Assembly: GCA_013002285.1 (NCBI GenBank)
Contig: JABDKJ010000078.1
Location: 62,001 to 126,000 of the forward strand
Source: Flavobacteriales bacterium
GTDB lineage: Bacteria; Bacteroidota; Bacteroidia; Flavobacteriales; JABDKJ01
Reading direction: 5' to 3'
Length of the DNA stretch: 64,000 bases
The position numbers were made by a program, and so were the translations under genes. The notes beneath the pieces were generated by a model. It had not been told where the DNA came from. It worked only from the letters and a program-made list of their open reading frames with translations, and ran no database searches. Of the stretch, positions 36,843-45,244 are shown in pieces; the stretch's first letter is position 1, and every line of letters starts with the position of its first letter.

Positions 36843-39614
36843 TTAAAAATAATTCTCATTAAAAAAGGCTGAATACGCATCAACATCTTTTTTACTGAAT
36901 AGCGTAGCAAAATTAGTGGAACTTATGATAAAAAAGGGATATCCCTTGCCATTAATTTCTTTTAAAACATCTGTATTAAAGGAAAATGCGTTGAAATAGT
37001 TCATTCCTTTCGTTTTATTGGAAAATTTCCTGATCAATACCATTTGTCTGTTCTGATCTAAAAAGCTGGTTGTGATCTTCAAATTCGAATCAGAAAAGTT
37101 GTTTCCATGATAATCAGAGAGAGTTCTTTTAATACCATTAAGGTCAACTCCTGAGTTCGGCAGAATTAACATGAAAAAGTGGTCTATATCTGGGTTAAAC
37201 TTGAAAGGACTGTCTCCATTGTCAGTTTTATCCTCAGAGCTAAGATCTTCTTCTTTGTCTTCCTCTTTCTTGTCATCCTTTCCGGAGTCCTGTTCTTTAT
37301 CTTCTTCTTTCTTATCATCCTTTTTATCTGCAACGTCCTCTTCTGAGTCTTCTTCTATGTTGTCTGATCTGTCTTCTTCCTTAAAACCTCCTCCTTTTGC
37401 CACAACTCCAAGAAGCCTTTTTGCTTCGGTCTCTTCTTCAGTTCCTGGAAATTCCTTGACGATCTCCTTCAGCGCTTTTATGTAATTGGTTTTGTCCTTC
37501 TTGCCGCCAATTGACATAGCTCTCAAGAAATAGTATTTTGGCAATAGTTCGTTGCTTCTGTCATTATTGATCACGTCTAGGCAAGCAAGCATTACATCAT
37601 TGTAATTCTTTCTTCTGTATTGACGATAAACTTCTTTGTAAGCTTCAACTATTGCCTCTCTTTTCTCATTGTTCTCTTCAACATCATCTGGATTCAGGAT
37701 CAATGCCGCAAACTCGGAGTCAGGGCAATCGCCCAAAATTTTCTCTCTGTAGTAACTAGAAGTTCCTTGAGAATTGAAACTCTGATAGTTGCCTTCTTCT
37801 TTCTTTTTATATAACCTGTAGAGCTGATAATAAGATATGCAAGCGATAGGGTCATCAGGATATCTCCCGGCTAATTCATCGAAAGTCTCAATGGCATTAT
37901 CGAGGTCTTTTAAGTTTTCTCGATAGATATTACCCATCTCATAAAAGGCAGCTTTTATTTTTGCATCGGAAGCATTTTTAGCTTCTGCTGTTAACGGAAG
38001 GTTTGCCGAAAGTTCTTCTAGGGTGGGAACGTTCTTTTTACTAACCGTTTCTTCTTCTAAGCTTTCCTCAGGATTTGCAGGGTCAAAATTGTCGAAAGAC
38101 TGTTTGTCCTTTCTTCTCCAGTTGTCCTCTAGTCTTCGCTCACCAAAAACACGTTTGAATTCACTAAAGCCTATACTTTTTGCGGAGGCATTGTAAAAAT
38201 ACCAAGTACCACTTTTTCCACTTTTCTTTTCTTTTTGATCTTCAGGATTTAGAATGGCTAGTTGCTTATTTCGTTCTTCTTTTTCTTTTTCCAATCTTTT
38301 TTCTTCTTCTTCATCTAACTGATCAACTATCTTTTCCAAGGCGCTGATCCTATCTGCTTCGCTCATATCTATATAGGATTGCAAGCTATCTTCATGATAG
38401 ATGATCTCAATATTCTTTACTAGATCGGAAAGGCTTTCTTTCTTGGCATTGATGATCTCATAATTCGGATAATCTCGTGGTATATAAGTAACAGTAGAAT
38501 CAAAAAATTGGCTTGCAGAAGGATATTCTCTCTGGTCAAAATAATAGTCTGCCAACCTTAAAAAGGATTTTCCTTTCTGTCTGTCATTTCCTTTACTTAC
38601 TTCTGCCGAGGTCAGTAATAAGTCTATACCGTCTGGATAATTTCTTTCCGCGAACTCCACTTCTGCTAATGCATAATAGATCTGGTCGTTGAATTCAATG
38701 TATTTGTCATCACGTAATAACTTTTTCAATTGCTCCCGGATGCTTTCACTATTGCTTCTGGAGTCGAATGCCAATGCTTGGTTTATTCGAGAATGGAAAT
38801 CCATCTCATAGGTCGGATTCATTTTTGTTACACCTGCAAATAATCTAATGGCCTTTTGAGAATCTCCTTTTTCTTGGTAGAGCTGGGCTAGAATAAAAGT
38901 AAGCCTGGTATTTCTTTTCTTTTTCTGGTCTTCATGTGCTATGGCAGCCTCCAATTTTTCAATGGCTTTTGGCCAATCTTGTTGTCTAACATAAAAATCT
39001 GAATATACTTCCAGGAATGTAGGCATGTACTTTTTTGGAAAATTAGCCGACTCTTCTTCCAATTTTTCCAAAATGGCTCCTGCTTTGGTATACTCCTTTA
39101 TCTCTATGTACCCTCTGGCATTCCATAAAGCAGCATGATATTTATTGGGGTCTTTCCTGAAAGAACGAGTGACATACTTGAACATTTCCTCACTCTTTTC
39201 AAAATCCCTTCTATAAAAATTGGCCACACCAATAAGCAACCAGCAGTCATCTATCCATTTATTGTATTCTTTCCTTTTTTCCTGGATCGAATGCCTATCG
39301 ATCACTTTAGTGCATTTTTCAATTGCACGGTCCATTTGCGGGTAAATGCTTTGAGCTGTTTCTTCAGTGGGATAATAAAAGATCGGGATCACTTCTTCCC
39401 AATTTTCTTGATGCCCATTTTTTAGAATGAGTTTGGCTTCCTTAATGCTTTCTTTGGCATTGAAATATCCATTGAACCTTGCATTGGTATCATGAAATTT
39501 ACGATTGATGTAACGATTTCTCGTTTTACAAGAATCAAGTACTATGATAAGACAAGCAAATAGTAGAGAATATAGGATGAAATTTTTTTTCAAACTTTCC
39601 GTTTTGTTCAGCAC
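36843..39614 (-). CDS. PorW/SprE-like type IX secretion lipoprotein with TPR repeats
   Basis: 923 aa. An N-terminal lipoprotein signal (FILYSLLFACLIIVLDSC) is followed by the group's hallmark start FHDTNARFNGYFNAKESI and a long row of TPR-like helices (about 60-720). A lysine/aspartate/glutamate-rich low-complexity tract (about 745-805) precedes a conserved C-terminal domain (HFFMLILPN, FFIISSTNFATLF). PorW/SprE is needed for T9SS in other Bacteroidota, which fits the three cargo proteins in this window. The frame opens with GTG at 39614. TTG at 39593 (just before KKNFILYS) is an alternative that puts the lipoprotein signal at the very start. Confidence 0.88.
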   Translation of the reverse strand: MLNKTESLKKNFILYSLLFACLIIVLDSCKTRNRYINRKFHDTNARFNGYFNAKESIKEAKLILKNGHQENWEEVIPIFYYPTEETAQSIYPQMDRAIEKCTKVIDRHSIQEKRKEYNKWIDDCWLLIGVANFYRRDFEKSEEMFKYVTRSFRKDPNKYHAALWNARGYIEIKEYTKAGAILEKLEEESANFPKKYMPTFLEVYSDFYVRQQDWPKAIEKLEAAIAHEDQKKKRNTRLTFILAQLYQEKGDSQKAIRLFAGVTKMNPTYEMDFHSRINQALAFDSRSNSESIREQLKKLLRDDKYIEFNDQIYYALAEVEFAERNYPDGIDLLLTSAEVSKGNDRQKGKSFLRLADYYFDQREYPSASQFFDSTVTYIPRDYPNYEIINAKKESLSDLVKNIEIIYHEDSLQSYIDMSEADRISALEKIVDQLDEEEEKRLEKEKEERNKQLAILNPEDQKEKKSGKSGTWYFYNASAKSIGFSEFKRVFGERRLEDNWRRKDKQSFDNFDPANPEESLEEETVSKKNVPTLEELSANLPLTAEAKNASDAKIKAAFYEMGNIYRENLKDLDNAIETFDELAGRYPDDPIACISYYQLYRLYKKKEEGNYQSFNSQGTSSYYREKILGDCPDSEFAALILNPDDVEENNEKREAIVEAYKEVYRQYRRKNYNDVMLACLDVINNDRSNELLPKYYFLRAMSIGGKKDKTNYIKALKEIVKEFPGTEEETEAKRLLGVVAKGGGFKEEDRSDNIEEDSEEDVADKKDDKKEEDKEQDSGKDDKKEEDKEEDLSSEDKTDNGDSPFKFNPDIDHFFMLILPNSGVDLNGIKRTLSDYHGNNFSDSNLKITTSFLDQNRQMVLIRKFSNKTKGMNYFNAFSFNTDVLKEINGKGYPFFIISSTNFATLFSKKDVDAYSAFFNENYF

Positions 39615-39639
39615 TAACCTTGTATAAACTGATAAACGG

Positions 39640-39647
39640 CAAATTTA
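39640..39647 (-). promoter_or_regulatory. -7 promoter motif for the porW-like gene
   Basis: Exact TAAATTTG (TAnnTTTG) on the minus strand, 25 bases ahead of the GTG start. The divergent M23 gene has a near match (GATATTTG at about 39743) 15 bases before its ATG, with a TTTG about 21 bases upstream. Confidence 0.6.
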
Positions 39648-39757
39648 TTTTATTTTTTCGACAGATGAGGCCAATACTGTGTTTATTCACCGATCAAGAG
39701 CTTAAAAAGTGATCGCTTTTGTTGATATATTGAATTAATGCAGATATTTGACGGCTA

Positions 39758-40636
39758 ATGGCACTTAAAGGCAGCATAAATAGAGGACTTCAAAGACTAA
39801 GAAATAAGTTTAGGCTCGTAGTTGTCAATGATGTCACTTTTGAAGAAAAATTGTCTTTTGTGTTGTCCCGGTGGAATGTGATCTCTTTTTTCTCTTTACT
39901 TATAGTCTTGATCGCCTTGATCGTATTGTCACTAGTGGTTTATACCCCTTTGCGAGATTATATCATTGGGCATTCAGAGATCGAGACCAGAAATTTAGCG
40001 ACCAACAATGCATTGCAAATTGAAGAGTTAGAGCGGCAATTGAGAATGAAAGAGAGATATATCGGAGGCATTCAACTTGTTATGAAAGGAGAAATAGAAC
40101 AAGATAGTTTGGAAAAGATCATAGCAACAAGTCAAGACTATAGCGAGCTGGATTTCAGTATATCTGAAGAAGACTCTCTATTGAGGGCAAAAGTAGAAGC
40201 GCAAGAGAAATACAACCTGAATTTTTCAGAAGAGACTGAACAAGGCGAGATCGCTGAGCTTTCAGATCTATTTTTTTTCCCTCCAGTATCTGGGAGGATA
40301 ACAGATGGCTTTGATCTCAATAAAGATCATTTGGGAATTGATGTTGTCGCTGCTGAAGGAACAGCGATCAAAAGTGTGTTACCTGGAACTGTGATCTTCA
40401 CAGGCTGGACCAATAGCGATGGACACGTAGTTCATGTACAGCACGCCAATAATTTGGTTAGTATCTATAAGCACAATTCCGTAATACTCAAGAAAACTGG
40501 GGATCTTTTGGATGCTGGAGCAACAGTCTCAATAATAGGGAACACAGGTGAACTGAGTGATGGACCGCATTTGCACTTTGAACTTTGGCACCTTGGAAAA
40601 CCATTGGACCCGGAAAATTTCATCATTTTCAATTGA
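39758..40636 (+). CDS. M23-family metallopeptidase, membrane-anchored
   Basis: 292 aa. One membrane helix (about residues 37-62), a coiled-coil stretch (about 80-150) and a C-terminal LytM/M23 domain with zinc-ligand motifs DHLGIDV and GPHLHFELWH, as expected for a peptidoglycan endopeptidase acting in the periplasm. The H-x-x-x-D and H-x-H sets are complete, so it should be catalytically active. Its TGA overlaps the likely TTG start of the GH3-like gene (TTGA). Confidence 0.92.
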   Translation: MALKGSINRGLQRLRNKFRLVVVNDVTFEEKLSFVLSRWNVISFFSLLIVLIALIVLSLVVYTPLRDYIIGHSEIETRNLATNNALQIEELERQLRMKERYIGGIQLVMKGEIEQDSLEKIIATSQDYSELDFSISEEDSLLRAKVEAQEKYNLNFSEETEQGEIAELSDLFFFPPVSGRITDGFDLNKDHLGIDVVAAEGTAIKSVLPGTVIFTGWTNSDGHVVHVQHANNLVSIYKHNSVILKKTGDLLDAGATVSIIGNTGELSDGPHLHFELWHLGKPLDPENFIIFN

Positions 40637-42144
40637 TCGGAAGAAAGATCTCTATAAAGCCTGCTTTGAGTTTGCCATATGCCAGGTACTGCATAACAAG
40701 GCGCAACAATTGGCTAAAAAAACCTTTTCAGACTCAGGACAAGACATTCAATTACTTAATTCTTAAGGCTAAAGAAACCAAGTTCGGGAAGGACCACAGC
40801 TTTGGCGAGATAAAAACCTACGATGATTTCAAAAAGCATGTTCCTCTTAGAGATTATGAGGGTCTGAGAGACTATGTAGACCTAATGGTGCAGGGTGAAA
40901 AGGATGTGATGTGGCCTGGTAATCCACTTTATCTTTCCAAGACATCGGGTACTACTTCTGGGGCAAAATACATTCCCATTTCTAAGGCTTCAATGCCATT
41001 CCATATTCGCTCTGCGAAACACGCTTTGTTGAGTTATATACAGGAGACCAAGGATGCAAAATTTGTAGATGGAAAAATGATCTTTTTACAAGGAAGCCCA
41101 GAATTAAAAAAGAGGGCAGGGATTGATACTGGGAGACTATCTGGAATAGTAGCGCATCATGTCCCCAATTATTTACAAAAGAATAGATTACCTTCATTGG
41201 AAACCAACCTTATTGCAGACTGGGAAGAGAAAGTCGATCAAATAGTTGAAGAAACAAAAGATCAAGACTTGAGGCTCATCAGCGGCATACCGAGCTGGGT
41301 ACAGATGTATTTTGAAAGGCTTTTGGCCGCGACAGGAAAGAAGACGGTGAAAGAAGTATTTCCTAATTTCTCGCTATTTGTATATGGAGGTGTGAATTAT
41401 GAACCCTATCGTTCACGATTCGAAAAAATGATCGGAGCAAGCATTCCTTCTATTGAGCTTTATCCAGCATCAGAAGGTTTCATTGCCTATCAAGATTCTC
41501 AAGTGGAAGAAGGAATGCTTCTGGAGATCAATTCTGGAATTTTCTATGAGTTCATTCCTATGAGTGAATTCGGCAATGAAGATCCAACTCGTATTGCATT
41601 AAAGGATGTTGAATTAGATGTGAATTATGCTATTATTTTGAATACGAATGCGGGATTGTGGGGCTATGTAATTGGAGATACAGTCAAGTTTGTTTCAAAA
41701 GACCCTTATCGTATTAAAGTGACAGGAAGAACGAAGCATTTTACATCTGCATTCGGAGAGCATGTAATAGCAGAAGAAGTAGAAAATGCTATTAAAAAGG
41801 CATCTAAAAAAAGCAATGCTCAAGTAGTAGAATTCCATGTGGCTCCTCAAACGGGCCCAGATTCTGGATTACCTTATCACGAGTGGTTCATAGAATTTGC
41901 TCATGATCCAAATGACGAAAATACATTCGTTAAAACGTTGGATGAGGAAATGCAAGATCAGAACCCATATTATAAAGACTTGATCGTGGGGGCTGTTCTT
42001 AGACCAATAGTTTTGAGAAAGGTCAAGCAAAATGGCTTTGTAGAATTCATGAGGCAAAGAGGAAAGTTAGGAGGGCAAAATAAAATACCCAGACTCTCCA
42101 ATGACCGGAAATATGCGGATGAATTATTAAAATTAATGGCATAG
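40633..42144 (+). CDS. GH3-like acyl-adenylating (auxin-responsive GH3 family) protein
   Basis: Plant GH3 enzymes join amino acids to hormones by acyl-adenylation. Bacterial members are common in Bacteroidota and their substrates are unknown. The 503 aa show FGKDHSF, the adenylate-binding SKTSGTTSGAKYIPIS, ELYPASEGFIAYQ, the GDTVKFVSKDP hinge and AFGEHVIAEEVENAI. The frame is open from 40585, but the TTG at 40633 fits the family N-terminus better and overlaps the M23 stop as TTGA, so I use it. It is likely co-translated with the peptidase. Confidence 0.9.
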   Translation: MIGRKISIKPALSLPYARYCITRRNNWLKKPFQTQDKTFNYLILKAKETKFGKDHSFGEIKTYDDFKKHVPLRDYEGLRDYVDLMVQGEKDVMWPGNPLYLSKTSGTTSGAKYIPISKASMPFHIRSAKHALLSYIQETKDAKFVDGKMIFLQGSPELKKRAGIDTGRLSGIVAHHVPNYLQKNRLPSLETNLIADWEEKVDQIVEETKDQDLRLISGIPSWVQMYFERLLAATGKKTVKEVFPNFSLFVYGGVNYEPYRSRFEKMIGASIPSIELYPASEGFIAYQDSQVEEGMLLEINSGIFYEFIPMSEFGNEDPTRIALKDVELDVNYAIILNTNAGLWGYVIGDTVKFVSKDPYRIKVTGRTKHFTSAFGEHVIAEEVENAIKKASKKSNAQVVEFHVAPQTGPDSGLPYHEWFIEFAHDPNDENTFVKTLDEEMQDQNPYYKDLIVGAVLRPIVLRKVKQNGFVEFMRQRGKLGGQNKIPRLSNDRKYADELLKLMA

Positions 42145-42154
42145 TTATCGCGTT

Positions 42155-43525
42155 ATGCTGGTCATGAAGCAAATCACTTTCATCATATTGCTATTTCTAA
42201 CAGGCAGCCTTTATTCTCAAGTAGAGAGCGATGAACTATTTCTCGATTATGGAATTATTAAACAAGGAGATAACAGGGTCAAAGAGATTACCCTTACCAA
42301 TAACAATGTTTTTAATGAAACACTTTTAAGAATAGGTGCAGATGAAAGAGAGTTTGATATTAAGTATTCTTCTAGGACTTTTGCACCTGGAGAAAAGATC
42401 ATTATTCGTATAAAATATAACCCAAGGACTAAAGGCCTAAAGTCATATGACCTTCCTATTTATTTTGGCAAGGCAAGACCATTGAACATAAAGCTGACTG
42501 CAGACGTCAATTATTTGGAGTGGGAAGACTATACACCTTGCCCAGATTTTTCTCGAACCGATCGGACAAATAATTTTTCAGTTGTTTTTAAAGTGGTTGA
42601 TTCAAGCAATGGAGACCCTATTAAAAACGCAACAGTAGCGATCGCAGAGCAAGGCGTGCAACAAGCTATCTGGAAGACGAATAAAAAAGGAGAAATTGAA
42701 AAGGAAGTGCCACTAGGATATTATAGCATGTTGGTTAGAGCAGATGGCTTTTCAAAAAGCAGAAAAGAAGGGTACATCAATCGCAGGAACCGTTATTTCA
42801 TTTTTGCATTGGATCCTTTAGGAGAAGAGATCATAGATGAGGTTTTGGTTGAAAAGGAAGCTCTGGAGATAGAACATGTGGTCGAGATCGAAGAGGTCCC
42901 TGAAAAAAATATTGAGCATGTTGTAGCGGAAAAGGAAGAATCGAACCCCGAATTCTCGCTTAATAAATATGCTAGGAACAATGTGGTGTTTTTGATCGAT
43001 GTATCTACATCAATGAAAAAAGAAGATCGGCTCGAGATCTTGAAAGCGTCTATGATAGAACTTTTACGAATGTTAAGACCTGAAGACAGACTTTCGATCA
43101 TCACATACGCTTCTTCTACAGATGTGATCATGAACAGTAGGCCGGTGACTGATAAAATGTCAATTGAAAAAGTGATCAAAGAATTGCAAGGCAAGGGACT
43201 CACAGCTGGCGGAACGGGGATCAAAAAAGCTTATTCAATAGCACAGAAGAATTTTATTGAGGGTGGAAATAATCAAGTTTATCTTGCAACCGATGGTGCA
43301 TTTAATAAGGGAGAAAACGATGTGTCCAGGTTTGTTCGAAAACAAAGAAAGAAGGGGGTCTTCATGTCGATAATTGCAGTTAAAAGCCCGAAGTGGACGA
43401 TTCCTAAAATGCAAGAGATCTGCAAACAAAGTAATGGCCAATACATTCCTATAGAAGATCTTGAAATGGATAAAGAGAAGATCAAGACAGCAGTAAAAGA
43501 CCAATCGAGAAAAAGTCATAATTAA
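42155..43525 (+). CDS. Secreted VWA-domain protein with DUF1573-like and carboxypeptidase-regulatory-like domains
   Basis: 456 aa. Signal peptide (about 4-21; ATG at 42155 or 42164), then an Ig-like DUF1573-type domain (about 23-118: LDYGIIKQGDNRVKEITLTNN), a carboxypeptidase-regulatory-like domain (about 140-222), an acidic linker, and a VWA domain (about 275-440) with an intact MIDAS start D282-V-S284-T-S286. It should bind a divalent ion and a protein ligand in the periplasm or at the surface. It lies 10 bases after the GH3-like gene and ends at a terminator. Confidence 0.88.
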   Translation: MLVMKQITFIILLFLTGSLYSQVESDELFLDYGIIKQGDNRVKEITLTNNNVFNETLLRIGADEREFDIKYSSRTFAPGEKIIIRIKYNPRTKGLKSYDLPIYFGKARPLNIKLTADVNYLEWEDYTPCPDFSRTDRTNNFSVVFKVVDSSNGDPIKNATVAIAEQGVQQAIWKTNKKGEIEKEVPLGYYSMLVRADGFSKSRKEGYINRRNRYFIFALDPLGEEIIDEVLVEKEALEIEHVVEIEEVPEKNIEHVVAEKEESNPEFSLNKYARNNVVFLIDVSTSMKKEDRLEILKASMIELLRMLRPEDRLSIITYASSTDVIMNSRPVTDKMSIEKVIKELQGKGLTAGGTGIKKAYSIAQKNFIEGGNNQVYLATDGAFNKGENDVSRFVRKQRKKGVFMSIIAVKSPKWTIPKMQEICKQSNGQYIPIEDLEMDKEKIKTAVKDQSRKSHN

Positions 43526-43553
43526 AAAGACCGGATGATATCCGGCCTTTTTA
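43526..43553 (+). terminator. Terminator after the M23-GH3-VWA operon
   Basis: Inverted repeat AAAAAGACCGGAT / ATCCGGCCTTTTT (13 bp, one mismatch) with a GAT loop, directly after the VWA stop and followed by ATG TGTGT. The A/T arms make it work on both strands. Confidence 0.85.
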
Positions 43554-43881
43554 TGTGTGTAGTCCTTTTAAATGTCTCTCTGCTTCTCGGGATTTTTGAG
43601 TAAAATTCTTTCTTTTTTAAAATTAGCTTTTGCTGAATGTACAAATAAAGTTTGAAATATTTGAACGTATGTTGCTCCAATTCAACGGGTTAAAAAGACA
43701 CAAAGACTGCGAAATAGGCAACTTTATAGTATTGATCGTTTTTTAGCAATTCTTTTACAAAATGTATTTGGAAAGGAATTCTGACCGTTGATCTATTTAA
43801 TTTGAAACTAAGGGTGTATTAATAGAGCGGATTTTTCCTATCCGTAGATTAGACTACCTTTGTGGACTTTTTAAAAAAATT
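43554..43881 (+). other. Gene-free leader region upstream of rseP
   Basis: About 330 AT-rich bases with no plausible coding frame. Apart from the TAnnTTTG motif at its right end I see no hairpin or repeat. It could hold a regulatory site for rseP, but nothing specific can be pointed to. Confidence 0.4.
43855..43862 (+). promoter_or_regulatory. -7 promoter motif for rseP
   Basis: Exact TACCTTTG (TAnnTTTG), 19 bases ahead of the rseP ATG. Transcription from here would leave a leader of roughly 12 bases. Confidence 0.65.
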
Positions 43882-45204
43882 ATGGAAGGTTTAATAATGG
43901 CAGCCCAATTGATCTTGGGCCTTTCTATACTCATCGTTTTACATGAATGGGGGCACTTTTTTCCTGCAAAACTCTTCAAGACGAGAGTAGAGAAATTCTA
44001 TTTGTTCTTTAACCCTTATTTCTCGCTTTTCAAAAAGAAGATAGGAGAAACTGAATATGGAATAGGGTGGTTGCCGCTAGGTGGATATGTGAAGATATCG
44101 GGAATGATCGATGAGAGTATGGATAAAGAGCAAATGAAACAGCCACCTCAGCCATGGGAATTCAGATCAAAGCCAGTATGGCAAAGGCTCATTATTATGT
44201 TGGGAGGGGTTACGGTCAATTTGATATTGGGATTCCTTATTTATGCAATGGTTCTCTTTAGTTGGGGACGTGAAGTTTCAGATCCGGCATCTTATGAAAA
44301 TGGCATAATGGTGGATTCCCTGATGGCATCATATGGATTCGAGAATGGAGATATAATTTCAGATTATATTGCGGATGGAGTGAAAGACATCAATGCAATC
44401 AATGGAGATATTTTGTTCATGGGCGTAAGAGACCTCACCGTTAAAAAACTGAATGGGGAAGAAAGATCAATAACTTTGCCTGAGGATATCACCATCAAGG
44501 CGATCGAAGCGAATAGCACGAGCCTGATAACTCCAAGAAGTTATTCTGTAGTAGGTTCTGTTACTGAAGGAGGTCCGGCTGAAAAGAATGGATTATTAGC
44601 CAATGACAGCATTGTTGCACTAAATGGAATACCAACGCCTTTTTGGGACCAATTCAGAGAAAACCTTGAGGGAAAGAATAATGAAGAAATTACCATTGAT
44701 CTATATAGAGAGGGACAGCAAAAAAGCATTTCTCTGGTAACAGATTCAATGGCGAAGATCGGTTTTGTTTTGAAGCCGAGTTTTGGGAATTACGAAAAGC
44801 AGAATATCGAGTATGGATTTTTCGAATCCATTCCGGCAGGTGTTTCTTATGGCTGGCGAATACTCAAATTGAATGTCAATTCGATTAAATATGTCTTTAC
44901 AAGAGCAGGATCAAAAAAAGTTGGGAGTTTTATTTCATTTGCCAAGGCATACGGTCCAACATGGGATTGGCATAGGTTCTGGTCTATGACCGCCTTGATA
45001 TCCTTGATCCTTGCATTTATGAATGTTTTGCCGATACCTGCGCTGGACGGTGGACATGTTATGTTTTTGTTGTACGAAGCAGTAAGCGGAAAACCTCCAA
45101 GCCAAAAAGTGCTTGAAGTAGCACAGACCATAGGTTTTTTCTTATTGATAGGTTTGATCATTTTTGCGTTGAAAAATGATATTGTTAACCACGTCTTTAA
45201 TTAG
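43882..45204 (+). CDS. rseP: Site-2 intramembrane metalloprotease
   Basis: 440 aa. The zinc motif HEWGH (H21, E22, H25) lies in TM1 and the third ligand region NVLPIPALDGGHVMF in TM3, with two PDZ-like domains between (the second has VTEGGPAEKNGLLANDSIVALNG). It cuts transmembrane anti-sigma factors in regulated intramembrane proteolysis. An ECF sigma factor with a single-TM anti-sigma-like partner lies 2.6 kb downstream, which makes a functional link plausible but unproven. The antiporter gene follows after 40 bases. Confidence 0.95.
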   Translation: MEGLIMAAQLILGLSILIVLHEWGHFFPAKLFKTRVEKFYLFFNPYFSLFKKKIGETEYGIGWLPLGGYVKISGMIDESMDKEQMKQPPQPWEFRSKPVWQRLIIMLGGVTVNLILGFLIYAMVLFSWGREVSDPASYENGIMVDSLMASYGFENGDIISDYIADGVKDINAINGDILFMGVRDLTVKKLNGEERSITLPEDITIKAIEANSTSLITPRSYSVVGSVTEGGPAEKNGLLANDSIVALNGIPTPFWDQFRENLEGKNNEEITIDLYREGQQKSISLVTDSMAKIGFVLKPSFGNYEKQNIEYGFFESIPAGVSYGWRILKLNVNSIKYVFTRAGSKKVGSFISFAKAYGPTWDWHRFWSMTALISLILAFMNVLPIPALDGGHVMFLLYEAVSGKPPSQKVLEVAQTIGFFLLIGLIIFALKNDIVNHVFN

Positions 45205-45244
45205 ATTTTTTACTCATTTTTAGCCAAGCTTTAATGCCATTGAA

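Noticed and set aside
37171..37485. A serine-rich open frame on the plus strand opposite the porW-like gene
   Set aside because: It is the reverse of the Asp/Glu/Lys-rich stretch of that gene, whose codons read as Ser and Leu on the other strand. No start context or motif supports it.
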